64,000 bases of DNA from JACJVV01 sp964581515 (GCA_964581515.1 CAZOOV010000001.1:62001-126000); one strand, 5' to 3'. Positions 35,602 to 45,261 are shown, counted from the stretch's first letter. Made by a program: numbers and translations. Notes: generated by a model from the sequence alone, not told the origin.

Positions 35602-36855
35602 ATGGAAAGATATGATATAATCATAATTGGAGCGGGGCCTGCTGGACTTGCATTAGGAAGCGAACTGTCAAAGAAACATCAGATCCTTATCATTGAAAGG
35701 AATAAGATAGGAATGACATCTAAAGCATGGACCTGTGAGAGAAAGATTGTTGAAAAAGCAGGACTTGGAAAGTTTATTTCTGTCTCTTTTAATAAAGCTT
35801 ATATCAAGTCCTATAAAGACAATAAATTCTATGTAAAAGGCAAATATGTATCCGTGGATGATAAAGGGTTGTTGTTGCATTTTGCTGATAATATCAAAAA
35901 AAATGGTTCTAAAGTAATAGATATATGTAGATTTATCTCAATAACTAAGAGAACTAATGAAGAAGTCAGAATAAGGACAAATAAAGGAGTTTTCTCTTGT
36001 AGTTTACTTATTGATTGTTCTGGTGTTGAATCTAAACTTGTAAAGAAAACTAAACTTTATGAAAGAATATTTTATTTTCCAGTATATGGTGGCATTTATG
36101 ATATAAGATTAAAAGAAGATGAAATAAATCTGTTTGAAACAATACTCAAGAGAAAACCACTTAATTATTTAGAATATTTCCCTGTGACTAAAAAAGAGAT
36201 AGTATTTTATACATTCCAATATATTAATCAAAAGAAAAATGCTTCTTATCTTAAAAGAATTCATGCTGAACACCTTAGAAAATGTGCTCTTAAAGGCAAG
36301 CTTGGTAAAAGGAAGAAAGAGATAAAGGGCATAATACCTCTTGGAATGATGAGAAAACATGCAATAGATAATGTATTCTTTTTTGGAGACACTAGCCTGA
36401 TTGGAGCCCCTATGGTAGGCACAGGTTTTACAAATATATTACAGCATTATAAAAAATTTGCAAAACATATATCGGATAAATTAATGAAAGGACAACTTAG
36501 CGAGAAAGAACTAAATTATGAATACAGTGAGTTTGAACAAATAAACAGGACAATGCAGACAATATTAGGTGTAATATTTCTTAAGGTTAGTCCAAAAGAC
36601 TTTGATATTGTCGTTGATATTTTAGAGACATTACCAAATAAAATAGTATGGAACCTAATATTTCTAAGACTCACATTAAAGCAATATGAAATAATATTAA
36701 AGAAATTGATTGAAGAAGTAGGAATTAAAAGACTTGCAAAAATGCTTCCAAAAGAAGACTTTTTGTTTATCATGAAAGAAATGGGTGAAGTTATTGAAGA
36801 AATAACTGTTGAAGAAGCTGATAAATTATTTCATAAGCATAATAAATCTGTTTAA
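35602..36855 (+). CDS. FAD-dependent oxidoreductase, geranylgeranyl-reductase/lycopene-cyclase-like
   Basis: 417 aa from the ATG at 35602, just before the FAD-binding MERYDIIIIGAGPAGLALG. The start agrees with a TATA box 27 bases upstream; ATGs further 5' precede that box. FAD contacts continue in KHQILIIERNKIGMTSKAW and LLIDCSGVESK; VFFFGDTSLIGAPMVGTGF is the second FAD block. A helical C-terminal region of about 100 residues follows. The group reduces or cyclises isoprenoids; a role in archaeal lipid saturation is possible but not shown. Confidence 0.82.
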   Translation: MERYDIIIIGAGPAGLALGSELSKKHQILIIERNKIGMTSKAWTCERKIVEKAGLGKFISVSFNKAYIKSYKDNKFYVKGKYVSVDDKGLLLHFADNIKKNGSKVIDICRFISITKRTNEEVRIRTNKGVFSCSLLIDCSGVESKLVKKTKLYERIFYFPVYGGIYDIRLKEDEINLFETILKRKPLNYLEYFPVTKKEIVFYTFQYINQKKNASYLKRIHAEHLRKCALKGKLGKRKKEIKGIIPLGMMRKHAIDNVFFFGDTSLIGAPMVGTGFTNILQHYKKFAKHISDKLMKGQLSEKELNYEYSEFEQINRTMQTILGVIFLKVSPKDFDIVVDILETLPNKIVWNLIFLRLTLKQYEIILKKLIEEVGIKRLAKMLPKEDFLFIMKEMGEVIEEITVEEADKLFHKHNKSV

Positions 36856-36874
36856 AGAGAAAATCTTGTAGAAA

Positions 36875-37243
36875 TTAAAAATAACTTTTTCCTTCTGGGC
36901 ATTCATGTTTTGTTATCTGCTCTTGATACTTTGGATTGTAGAGCTCTATCACCTTGTATTTGCCTGAAGTGGTGTTAGTAGTGCTGTTTATTGTCTGTTC
37001 AAGCATAAGAATCTTACCCCAATACAACCATTTGCCATCAATATTATGGACCAAAAAGCATCTTGTAGGTGGAATATGAAAAATCCTTGCACCAGATTTA
37101 TTATTGAACTCAAAGATAGTATCTTTTACCTGATCAAATGTGATTGGGCTAGATTTATGCTTCTTAATATCAAGAATACTTGTTGGAAAACCTTGTTCTG
37201 AAGTTATCTGCAAGGTATCGTTAAGTTCTATGTTGCTGCCCAT
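36875..37243 (-). CDS. Hypothetical protein, 122 aa
   Basis: No family recognised. From the ATG at 37243 the protein begins MGSNIELNDTLQITSEQGFP and is a soluble, beta-rich domain with RIFHIPPTRCFLVHNIDGKW. It could be a small beta-barrel that binds a ligand. A TATATAA box centred at 37270 is 27 bases before the ATG, so the transcript is leaderless, which is why I prefer it to the TTG at 37255. It is convergent with the flavoprotein gene. Confidence 0.65.
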   Translation of the reverse strand: MGSNIELNDTLQITSEQGFPTSILDIKKHKSSPITFDQVKDTIFEFNNKSGARIFHIPPTRCFLVHNIDGKWLYWGKILMLEQTINSTTNTTSGKYKVIELYNPKYQEQITKHECPEGKSYF

Positions 37244-37332
37244 TATAGATTTCAAATTAGAAGAGATATATAAAATTGATGCATAATCAATAATGCAACG
37301 AAAAAGAAAAACTAAATTTAAATTAGAAGTAT

Positions 37333-37644
37333 TTACCCGTCAATCATCTCAATCTCAATATTAAGGTCTTTTGGTATTGGAACTCTCATAACAAGACGTA
37401 AAGCACGTTCATTGATACCAAGATCAATAAGGCGTTTATGAATCCTCATTTCGTAACGTTCCCAAGAAGCCTTTCCTTCACCATCAGGTGATTTCCTTGT
37501 TGTAAGCTTGAGTTTTTTTGTTGGTAGAGGAATTGGTCCTCTCATTTCTACTCCAGTCTTTTCTGCAATGTTTTTAATGTAGGTACATACCTCATTGACT
37601 TTATCAATGTCGATACTCGCTAACTTTATTCTTGCTTTTTGCAT
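37333..37644 (-). CDS. rps10: 30S ribosomal protein uS10
   Basis: 103 aa, the normal archaeal length. It contains KARIKLASIDIDKVNEVC, RGPIPLPTKKLKLTTRKSPD and WERYEMRIHKRLIDLGINE, the standard uS10 blocks, ending IEIEMIDG. It binds in the 30S head. It follows the EF-1 alpha gene in the same direction, the usual archaeal order. An A-rich stretch (U-rich on the minus strand) follows the stop codon. Confidence 0.97.
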   Translation of the reverse strand: MQKARIKLASIDIDKVNEVCTYIKNIAEKTGVEMRGPIPLPTKKLKLTTRKSPDGEGKASWERYEMRIHKRLIDLGINERALRLVMRVPIPKDLNIEIEMIDG

Positions 37645-37696
37645 TGTTCTACCCTATGATAATCAATTAATCGGTTATCATAACCATTCATTGATT

Positions 37697-37738
37697 GAAA
37701 TTTTATTAAAATAAAATAAAAAAGGGAAGTAAGGAAAC
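37697..37738 (-). terminator. U-rich tract after EF-1 alpha
   Basis: On the minus strand the sequence after the EF-1 alpha stop codon is CTTTTTTATTTTATTTTAAT. This is a typical archaeal U-rich 3' end, placed between EF-1 alpha and uS10 and possibly setting their ratio. Confidence 0.45.
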
Positions 37739-39025
37739 TTACTTCTGAGTTATGTCGATACACATACCAGCTGCAACTGTAGCTCCGCTGTCTCTGATAG
37801 CGAATCTTGACAATTGTGGTATTTCACTTTGCTTCTCGATAACCATTGGTTGTACAGGTTTGATCTTAACAATCGCTGCGTCACCGTTTTTGATGAAGTC
37901 AGGATTTTCTTCAAGAACTTCGCCTGTTGATGGATTGATTTTTTTCTCAATCGCAGTTATTTGACAAGCAATCTGTGCTGTGTGTATGTGGAATACTGGT
38001 GTATAACCGATAGTCATAACAGATGGATGATTCAAAACAACAATCTGTGCTGTAAATTCAGTAGCAACTGTTGGTGGTTTATCATCTGTACCCATTACGT
38101 CTCCTCTAGCTATATCCTTTTTACCCCAGCCTCTTACGTTGAAACCAACATTGTCTCCTGGTTCTGCTTCTTGATACTGTTCATGGTGCATCTCGATTGA
38201 TTTAAGTTCACCAGGAACTCCTTTTCCTTCTCTTCCAGGTGTTGCGATAACTTTCTGACCTACTTTCATAAGTCCTGTCTCAACTTTTCCTACTGGAACA
38301 ACTCCAATACCTGTGATGTTATATACATCCTGAAGTGGTACCCTCAGTGGTAAATTTGTTGGTTTTTCTGGAACATTTAATTCATCAAGTGTTTCAAGAA
38401 GTGTTTTTCCTTTATACCAAGCCATCTTGTCTGTTTTCTTAGCAACATTATCTCCTGGTAATGAAGCGATTGCAAGGAAAGGTACTTCTTCAGGTTTATA
38501 ACCAACTGTCTTAAGCAGGTTACTTACTTCTTCTTTAACACTGTTAAATTTGTCTTCGCTGTATTCAACACCTGAGATATCCATCTTATTTATTGCAATT
38601 ACTAATTGGTTTACACCAAGAGTTCTTGATAAGAAGATATGCTCTTTTGTTTGAGCGTTTACACCATCGTTAGCTGCAACAACAACAACTGCTGCATCAG
38701 CTTGTGAAGCGCCTGTAATCATGTTCTTGATAAAGTCCTTGTGTCCAGGTGCATCGATAATTGTAAAAGTGTATTTGTCTGTATCGAACTTCTTATGTGC
38801 AAGGTCGATTGTAACTCCTCTTTCTTGCTCTTCTTTTAGGTTATCCATTACGAATGCAAATTCAAATCCGCCTTTTCCTAATTCTTGAGCTTTATCCTTA
38901 AGTTTTCTCATTTCCTGTTCAGGTACATTACCTGAGTCGAACAATAGTCTACCTACTGTTGTTGATTTACCGTGGTCAACATGTCCGATAAACACCAAAT
39001 TTAGGTGTGGTTTTTCTTTAGCCAT
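37739..39025 (-). CDS. tuf: Translation elongation factor EF-1 alpha
   Basis: 428 aa. GTPase motifs are G1 GHVDHGKST, G2 RGVTIDLAHKKF, G3 DAPGHKDF and G4 NKMD, with the EF-1 alpha blocks DRGVTI-like and WYKGKTLLETLDELNVP. Domain 2 begins LRVPLQDVYNITGIGVVPVG, domain 3 near FTAQIVVLNHPSVM. It delivers aminoacyl-tRNA to the ribosome. GGAGGG before the ATG at 39025 and a TATA-like sequence further upstream support the start. Confidence 0.98.
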   Translation of the reverse strand: MAKEKPHLNLVFIGHVDHGKSTTVGRLLFDSGNVPEQEMRKLKDKAQELGKGGFEFAFVMDNLKEEQERGVTIDLAHKKFDTDKYTFTIIDAPGHKDFIKNMITGASQADAAVVVVAANDGVNAQTKEHIFLSRTLGVNQLVIAINKMDISGVEYSEDKFNSVKEEVSNLLKTVGYKPEEVPFLAIASLPGDNVAKKTDKMAWYKGKTLLETLDELNVPEKPTNLPLRVPLQDVYNITGIGVVPVGKVETGLMKVGQKVIATPGREGKGVPGELKSIEMHHEQYQEAEPGDNVGFNVRGWGKKDIARGDVMGTDDKPPTVATEFTAQIVVLNHPSVMTIGYTPVFHIHTAQIACQITAIEKKINPSTGEVLEENPDFIKNGDAAIVKIKPVQPMVIEKQSEIPQLSRFAIRDSGATVAAGMCIDITQK

Positions 39026-39159
39026 TATAAACCCTCCAATTGTTATTCTTTAATTTTTAATTGTGACTTTTTTGTAGAATGATGATTCTGGATTTATTTA
39101 TAAAGGTTATGGTGGAATGGCATAGCCAGCCAGTTAGGAATATAATAATAACTAAAAAT

Positions 39160-39858
39160 TCAGTTAAAAGGGTAGCTATCATATGCGTATGACTTAGTCT
39201 TGACCTTATAGAATTTAACACTATATTCATAGTTAGAGCCATGTTTTGAATGTGTATTCGCAACAGGTGTTGAATAAGTCTTATATGTACCTAAATGAGG
39301 TCTTTTCTCACGGAAAGTAGGTCCTGATGTAGTACTTGTAGTCGCTGATTGAGTATAAGATGAGCCTGAATACCTGCCAGATGAACTTAATGAAGAACCA
39401 GAACCTGAGCCATATCCACTCCTATCATAATTATACTGCTTTGTACCACCTGTACCAGTACCATATGCATTTGTTGTATAATGCGTTGACCAAACCCTCG
39501 GACTAGGACGGGTATAATCAGTTGTCACATACCTAGCATGTGGAACATCATATGTAACAGAAGTTTTTCCTGTGTTATAACTATCCCCATAATCTGTTGT
39601 CACATAGACGGTGTTCGAATCAGATTTAGTCTTTTTGCTTCCATAATCACACCTAATGTAATTATCATTATAGTCTACAAGATAATTATCTCTAACAAAT
39701 TTATTCTCCTTAACATAACCGGATCTACCATTATTCTGCTTATAATCATGAGAACCATAAAATGCTTCCCTTGCAGGATCATTATTATAATCATATGCAA
39801 TTGTTAGAGGTAAGAGTAATGAAATAGACATAATTAAAAAGAAAATTCTTGTAAACAT
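39160..39858 (-). CDS. Secreted Ser/Tyr/Gly-rich low-complexity protein
   Basis: 232 aa from the ATG at 39858, preceded by GAGGGGG. A signal peptide (MFTRIFFLIMSISLLLPLTIA) gives a mature protein with Tyr-, Ser-, Gly- and Thr-rich stretches such as DRSGYGSGSGSSLSSSGRYS and VTTDYGDSYNTGK. Predicted mostly disordered or beta-rich; no enzyme motif. Possibly a sticky cell-surface or matrix protein. TATATATC lies near 39900 on the minus strand. Confidence 0.7.
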   Translation of the reverse strand: MFTRIFFLIMSISLLLPLTIAYDYNNDPAREAFYGSHDYKQNNGRSGYVKENKFVRDNYLVDYNDNYIRCDYGSKKTKSDSNTVYVTTDYGDSYNTGKTSVTYDVPHARYVTTDYTRPSPRVWSTHYTTNAYGTGTGGTKQYNYDRSGYGSGSGSSLSSSGRYSGSSYTQSATTSTTSGPTFREKRPHLGTYKTYSTPVANTHSKHGSNYEYSVKFYKVKTKSYAYDSYPFN

Positions 39859-39985
39859 ATTAGATAACCCCCTCATATCAGGTGGGAATGCCTTATAGAT
39901 ATATAAAGATTATGCTTTTGTCACCACCCTATAGATGCGACAGTTGTGCGAATAATATAAAAAACAAAGAAATAAAGACATTATA

Positions 39986-40732
39986 ATGGCAAAAAGATTC
40001 TGGGAAATAGACTGCTTAAGAGGAATCGCAGTGCTACTCATGATAATATACCATCTGATGTATGATCTTGAATACTTCTTTGGATATAATATCGGTTTAA
40101 ACTCTGGAAGATGGTTTATCTTTCAGAGAATAATTGGCATGATGTTTGTCATAATAGTTGGTATTTCTCTGACATTGAGCTATAATAGATATAATAGATC
40201 CCAGAAAGGAGGAGTCAAAGATAGCTTCATAAGATATGTAAAAAGAGGAGTATTAATATTTTTAGGTGGATTAGTCCTGAGCCTAATCACATATACAGCT
40301 ATAGGAAAAGGATTTATTGTATTTGGAATACTGCATTTTATAGGGCTTAGCGTAATCATTAGTTATCTATTCCTTAAAATGAAGATTATCAACCTAATCC
40401 TAGGAATAATTATGATAATAGCAGGAATAATTCTTCAAGGGTTTACTTTCTCATTTGGATGGTTGTTATGGGCAGGACTAGTCCCGCAAGGATTTTATTC
40501 AGTAGATTATTATCCTATGCTTCCTTGGTTTGGTTTTGTATTGATTGGTATATTTGCAGGCAACATATTATATAATAAATATAAGAGACAATTCGTGCTA
40601 AAAGATATATCTGGAAATAGGATTGTTTCTTTTTTTATATTTCTTGGGAAGAAAGCATTTGTGATTTATTTTCTGCATCAACCAATAGTTTTAGGAATAT
40701 TATATCTGTTAAGAGCATTATATATCATTTGA
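39986..40732 (+). CDS. DUF1624 / heparan-glucosaminide acetyltransferase-like membrane protein
   Basis: 248 aa with about seven membrane helices. The N-terminus FWEIDCLRGIAVLLMIIYHL contains the conserved Asp-x-x-Arg-Gly and His of DUF1624/YeiB proteins, and the C-terminus FLGKKAFVIYFLHQPI matches the end of the family. Such proteins transfer acyl groups across the membrane onto glycans. Substrate unknown. It is followed within 8 bases by an elaborate inverted-repeat element. Confidence 0.8.
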   Translation: MAKRFWEIDCLRGIAVLLMIIYHLMYDLEYFFGYNIGLNSGRWFIFQRIIGMMFVIIVGISLTLSYNRYNRSQKGGVKDSFIRYVKRGVLIFLGGLVLSLITYTAIGKGFIVFGILHFIGLSVIISYLFLKMKIINLILGIIMIIAGIILQGFTFSFGWLLWAGLVPQGFYSVDYYPMLPWFGFVLIGIFAGNILYNKYKRQFVLKDISGNRIVSFFIFLGKKAFVIYFLHQPIVLGILYLLRALYII

Positions 40733-40740
40733 AATTACTG

Positions 40741-40902
40741 GCTCTGTAAAAAGTCTCGCTAACGCTCTGGTTAGCAGCTTTAAATCATTAACATATTTTT
40801 TCTATAGCAGACATTTCCCGGATGGAGCCTCCCCTTTGTCTGCTCTTTTATTTAATAGATTATAATTTAACTGATGCTGCTAACCTACACTTTCTACAGA
40901 GC
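40741..40902. repeat. Nested inverted-repeat element (structured RNA or miniature mobile element)
   Basis: Three stems nest. Outer: GCTCTGTAAAAAGT (40741-40754) with ACTTTCTACAGAGC (40889-40902), one mismatch. Middle: GGTTAGCAGC (40769-40778) with GCTGCTAACC (40876-40885), perfect. Inner: AGCAGACA (40806-40813) with TGTCTGCT (40837-40844), perfect. A competing small hairpin GCTAAC/GTTAGC (40758-40775) could replace the middle stem. It fills most of the 219-base gap before the Bat locus. Confidence 0.7.
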
Positions 40903-40951
40903 TGAAGCTACCCAAATATATATAAATAAGTAAAATCCCTCTGAAGACAGC

Positions 40952-42808
40952 ATGAGATTAGATAGTATTTTTCTGAATCCAGTTGGACTTTATACATTAT
41001 TAGCACTTATACCATTCATAATTTTTTATATCATAAAGCCTAAGCCTAAGAAGATCATCATCCCATCCCTTATGTTTTTCATAAAGGATAAATCTAAATC
41101 AAATTTAAACTCATTCTTACAAAAATTCTTCAGTGATATATTCTTCTTCTTACAACTGTTCATTTTATTATTATTAATGTTTACAATAGCTAAACCATTT
41201 TTAGTTGTTCCAAGCATCAGTTATGCAGATAGCATGGTATTTGTAATAGATGCTTCTGCTTCTATGAACGCTATTGAAGATGGCAAAACGAGATTTGAAA
41301 GAGCAATTGAGACTGCACAAGACAATATAGAAGGAAAGAATACAATCATCCTTGCAACAGATCAAAGTCAACTTATGCTTGAAAATGGTGGAAGAAGCGA
41401 TACTAAAAAAATGTTAGAAACACTAAAATGCAGAGAGACTCCTTCATCAAATGTCTATGATACTATTGTTCTTGGAGAGAATTTTGCAGTAACTGATAAA
41501 TCAGCAGTATTTTTCATAAGCGACTTTTCTAATGATTTAGTAGAGAGAGAATTTCTAAGAGCAAAACTATATCTTGAATCAAAAGGAATTGATGTATTCT
41601 TTGAAGATGTATCCCGCAACAAAGCAAGAAACGTAGGAATCATTGATTTAGAAGTCAAAGAAGGGGAAAGTACAGTATGGATAAAAAACTTCAATCCAAA
41701 TACTGAGACATTTAATCTAAAATATGGAGATAAGACAGAAACAATCACAATAGAACCACTTGATGTTGTATCATATTCATTCACTTCGCTTACAGGAGAA
41801 TCAACTGTTGAGATAGATGTAAAAGATGATTTTAAAATTGACAATTATGCATATATATCAACACCTGCAGAATCAAGCATAAATGTCATGATAATAACAA
41901 ATGATGATGAGAAATATCTTACAACAGTACTTGGGATAATGAATAAGATTAATGTAAATATCCAAAAACCACCGATAGTATCTTTTGGTGATCCTGATAT
42001 AATAATTATTGGAAATATAGATAAAAAAGTTTTGATACCAGGAGATATATCCAAAGTAAAGGGACTTGTTAGCGATAGTGGTATACCAGTCATAATACTG
42101 GCACAAGATAAGATTTTGGATCTTGGTCTGGGAAATTTACTTCCAATTGAATTTGAAAAATCAGACCCTATAACAGTTACAGATCTGAGAAGCAGTTATA
42201 ACATAGTACCCACACAACCAAATTCATACCTAACACCAACTGAAAGCTTGGGACAGACAAGAAAAATATATCAAACAAAAGAAAATGATAATGTAATAAC
42301 ATATGCATACTCTATGAAGAATAATTATCCAGTCATCACATTATCCTCATATGGACTTGGTAAAGTCCTCTTCTATGGGTTATTTGATGAATACTCTGAT
42401 TTCAAAGCAGATTCATATTATCCAGTATTTTGGAAACGTGTAATTGATTTACTTCTCGGTGGAAAGACAACTGCAGAAATAAACAAACAAGCTGGTTATA
42501 TGCAAATCCTTGGGAAAGAACAAACAGTAGACACACCTAAAGGAAAAAGAACAGGAAAAATTGTCAGCCTGGATTACACTGGTTTTTACAGATTCAACAC
42601 ATATACTATTGCAACAAATATACTCTCAGAAGAAGAGCAAAGACTAAATAAAGACAGCATAACCATAGAAGCTTCTGATTTATCAGTTGAGTCAAAAAAG
42701 ATCCAGAATGAAACAAGAGATAAAGAAATAACATTCATATTATTAGTCATTGCGACAATATTTTTATTAGCAGAATTCATATTATTAAAATTTAGAGGTG
42801 ATTTCTAA
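40952..42808 (+). CDS. BatA-like von Willebrand factor A membrane protein
   Basis: 618 aa. N-terminal helices (IFLNPVGLYTLLALIPFIIF, then a second at 60-80) flank a basic loop, as in BatA. A vWA domain starts near residue 95 with VFVIDASASMNAIEDGKTRF, holding the D-x-S-x-S MIDAS motif. The middle resembles the glutamine-amidotransferase-like segment of these proteins, and the C-terminus ends in a helix (about 590-610). Bat proteins act in membrane-stress tolerance with MoxR. First gene of the locus; the start ATG at 40952 has a short leader. Confidence 0.85.
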   Translation: MRLDSIFLNPVGLYTLLALIPFIIFYIIKPKPKKIIIPSLMFFIKDKSKSNLNSFLQKFFSDIFFFLQLFILLLLMFTIAKPFLVVPSISYADSMVFVIDASASMNAIEDGKTRFERAIETAQDNIEGKNTIILATDQSQLMLENGGRSDTKKMLETLKCRETPSSNVYDTIVLGENFAVTDKSAVFFISDFSNDLVEREFLRAKLYLESKGIDVFFEDVSRNKARNVGIIDLEVKEGESTVWIKNFNPNTETFNLKYGDKTETITIEPLDVVSYSFTSLTGESTVEIDVKDDFKIDNYAYISTPAESSINVMIITNDDEKYLTTVLGIMNKINVNIQKPPIVSFGDPDIIIIGNIDKKVLIPGDISKVKGLVSDSGIPVIILAQDKILDLGLGNLLPIEFEKSDPITVTDLRSSYNIVPTQPNSYLTPTESLGQTRKIYQTKENDNVITYAYSMKNNYPVITLSSYGLGKVLFYGLFDEYSDFKADSYYPVFWKRVIDLLLGGKTTAEINKQAGYMQILGKEQTVDTPKGKRTGKIVSLDYTGFYRFNTYTIATNILSEEEQRLNKDSITIEASDLSVESKKIQNETRDKEITFILLVIATIFLLAEFILLKFRGDF

Positions 42809-42810
42809 TC
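42795..42810 (+). promoter_or_regulatory. GAGGTGAT Shine-Dalgarno site before an ATC codon (second Bat gene)
   Basis: GAGGTGAT lies inside the last codons of the first Bat gene, and GGTG ends 7 bases before ATC at 42808-42810. The ATC overlaps the TAA of the first gene, where TAATG would be usual. Confidence 0.6.
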
Positions 42811-45261
42811 TTATTCGTACATCCTAATTATCTTTGGTGGATAATACCCTTGTTAATCGTATTAATTATCTCGTTAAAAAAAGATTTTATTAGGATCGAT
42901 CATGACTTAAAAGAGAACATAGGATTCATGAAGCGTAGAAAAATTCTGAAAGTATTCATGTTTATAACTAGACTGATGATATTTGGCTTACTTATCATAT
43001 TATTTGCTAAACCTTTCATAGAACTTCAGACAACAGAACAAGGAAGTCCAAAAGTAACAATACTAATAGATAATTCATCATCAATGTCGGTATATGATTT
43101 AAGTTTTATTGAAAAGTTTACAAAAGATGTAAAAAAAGATATGCCTGTTAATGTGCGTTATATCACATCTGATGGACTTACTTCAGACCTAGGGGATGAA
43201 CTCATATCATATATAGAGAACAATGCAAATATATTGATGATTAGTGATTTACAAACAACAAATGGAATAAGCCTTGAGGACGCAATACTACATACTACAT
43301 TACTTAACTCAACAGTCTCTGCTATTAAAGTAGAAAGTGAAACTACAGATGCAGGGGTTTGGATTGAAGGGGAAGATAAGGCAACAAAGAATAAGAATGT
43401 AAGCTTTACAATAAATGTCAATAAATTTAACATGGATGATTATAATATAATGGTAAGTGTTGATGGCGAAGCAATATATAATGCAAGAGACACAAAAGAA
43501 AAAATAACTTTCACTAGATCTTTTGATATCGGGGAACATACAATCACTGCAAAACTAATGGGGGAAGACGATATCGCAGAAAATAATATCTTCTATAAGA
43601 CAATAACAATAGTACCTCAGCCAAAAGTATTGTACGTGACAAGAACAAACTCAAAATTACCAGACATACTTGGACAACATTATCAAATCATACAGAAGTC
43701 TTCAGTACCTAGTGATCTTTCGTCATATTACGCTATAGTCATGGAGGATATGAATACAAATCAGATAGGAAATATCAAAGAGATTACTGATTTTGTTTCA
43801 GAAGGCAATGGACTTCTAGTAATAGGTGGAATGAACTCATTTGATAGAGGAGGATACAAATCATCTGTGTTTGAAACTATACTGCCTGTCAAGATAGGAA
43901 GAGGAGAGAAGAAACAAGGTGACTCAAATATTGTAATACTTATAGATATGTCAGGATCCACTCAAAATTATTGGACTAATGATGCTGAGGGTAATCTTGT
44001 AGAAGTGAAGGATACAAACCCAATAGATGTCATAAAAGCACTTGCAATCGATGTCATAGAAACACTCAACAGAGGCAATAAGGTAGGTGTTATTGCATTT
44101 GCAATACCTGACCCTGAAGAGAAGGAAAGAAATTCATTCAAAGCAGTCAAAATAGCTGACATTGAGATGCTTGGAAATATAAAAGAGAAAGCAATAGATA
44201 AAATATCAAGAATACAATCACAAGGACAAAGTCTATTTGATGTAGGATTTGCAGGATCATATTCATTGTTGAAACATGAGACAGGAAGCAGAAATGTCAT
44301 ATTGATAAGCGATGGTGGGAAAAACATCTATTCTGTCATCAAAGAGAACGCACTCAATACTGTAAAACTCATGGCAGATCAAGGGATACAGACATATACA
44401 GTAGGTGTCGGAAGAGAAGGAGGAGTAGATGAAGAATATCTTAAACTCCTTGCAACATCTGGAAATGGATTGTACTTCCCTGTAGGACAAGAAAATAGAC
44501 TTAAGATATTATTTGGAACACCTGAGGAGAAAGAACAAGGAGATGAGATGAGCCTATTTGTACTCAACCCTTTACATTTCATAACAAAAGATTTAGAACC
44601 TGACGCTGTAGTATATGGTTTTAATCAAGTAGTGCCAAAAAGCCTTGCAAAAGTCATAGTGACTACTGATTCTGGCGAGCCTGCACTAACAGAGTGGAGA
44701 TATGGACTTGGAAAAGTAATCGCACTTACAGTGTTCTCTGGAAACAGCGGACTTGGACAAATGCTTAATGGAGATAATTCCAGACTTATAACAAGATCAC
44801 TTAATTTTGTCATAGGAAACCCTGAAAGAAAACAAGAATATGTAATAGATATACAAGACACATACATAAATGAACTGATAAATATCAATGTAATATCACA
44901 AGAATATCCTAAATCAGATATAGAGCTTACAAAGATAAAAGATAATGAATATATCGGCAAGATGAAACCATTTGAAGAAGGAATTTCAGAAGTACTTGCA
45001 ACTAATGTTGCTGTAAACTATCCTAAAGAATATCAACGTATAGGGCTTGATAAAGACGCTGAAAGAGTACTTGGTCTAAGTGGAGGAAAATTATTCAGCC
45101 AGGAAGAAACAGAGGAACTTATCAAACATATAAAAACAATGTCAAAAAGGACAAGGATAACAAAAACATATGTAACATGGCCAATCATCTTATTAATTTT
45201 AATAATATATCTATTTGAAATTGGGTGCAGAAAAATACTGGAGAACAGAAGACAGATATGA
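42808..45261 (+). CDS. Second BatA/BatB-type vWA membrane protein (ATC start proposed)
   Basis: With ATC at 42808 the protein is 817 aa and starts with LFVHPNYLWWIIPLLIVLII, the standard F-x-x-P-x-YLW helix of the Bat N-terminal domain; the TTG at 42850 would lose it. A vWA-like domain (VTILIDNSSSM, near residue 83) is followed by a CARDB-like region, and a second vWA near 374 (IVILIDMSGSTQNYW) with an amidotransferase-like part. A C-terminal helix (VTWPIILLILIIYLF) ends it. Two vWA modules in one protein are unusual for Bat proteins. Confidence 0.83.
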   Translation: MLFVHPNYLWWIIPLLIVLIISLKKDFIRIDHDLKENIGFMKRRKILKVFMFITRLMIFGLLIILFAKPFIELQTTEQGSPKVTILIDNSSSMSVYDLSFIEKFTKDVKKDMPVNVRYITSDGLTSDLGDELISYIENNANILMISDLQTTNGISLEDAILHTTLLNSTVSAIKVESETTDAGVWIEGEDKATKNKNVSFTINVNKFNMDDYNIMVSVDGEAIYNARDTKEKITFTRSFDIGEHTITAKLMGEDDIAENNIFYKTITIVPQPKVLYVTRTNSKLPDILGQHYQIIQKSSVPSDLSSYYAIVMEDMNTNQIGNIKEITDFVSEGNGLLVIGGMNSFDRGGYKSSVFETILPVKIGRGEKKQGDSNIVILIDMSGSTQNYWTNDAEGNLVEVKDTNPIDVIKALAIDVIETLNRGNKVGVIAFAIPDPEEKERNSFKAVKIADIEMLGNIKEKAIDKISRIQSQGQSLFDVGFAGSYSLLKHETGSRNVILISDGGKNIYSVIKENALNTVKLMADQGIQTYTVGVGREGGVDEEYLKLLATSGNGLYFPVGQENRLKILFGTPEEKEQGDEMSLFVLNPLHFITKDLEPDAVVYGFNQVVPKSLAKVIVTTDSGEPALTEWRYGLGKVIALTVFSGNSGLGQMLNGDNSRLITRSLNFVIGNPERKQEYVIDIQDTYINELININVISQEYPKSDIELTKIKDNEYIGKMKPFEEGISEVLATNVAVNYPKEYQRIGLDKDAERVLGLSGGKLFSQEETEELIKHIKTMSKRTRITKTYVTWPIILLILIIYLFEIGCRKILENRRQI

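Noticed and set aside
35097..35624. Long N-terminus of the GNAT protein
   Set aside because: It contains the shared TATA box and reads as a spurious hydrophobic segment.
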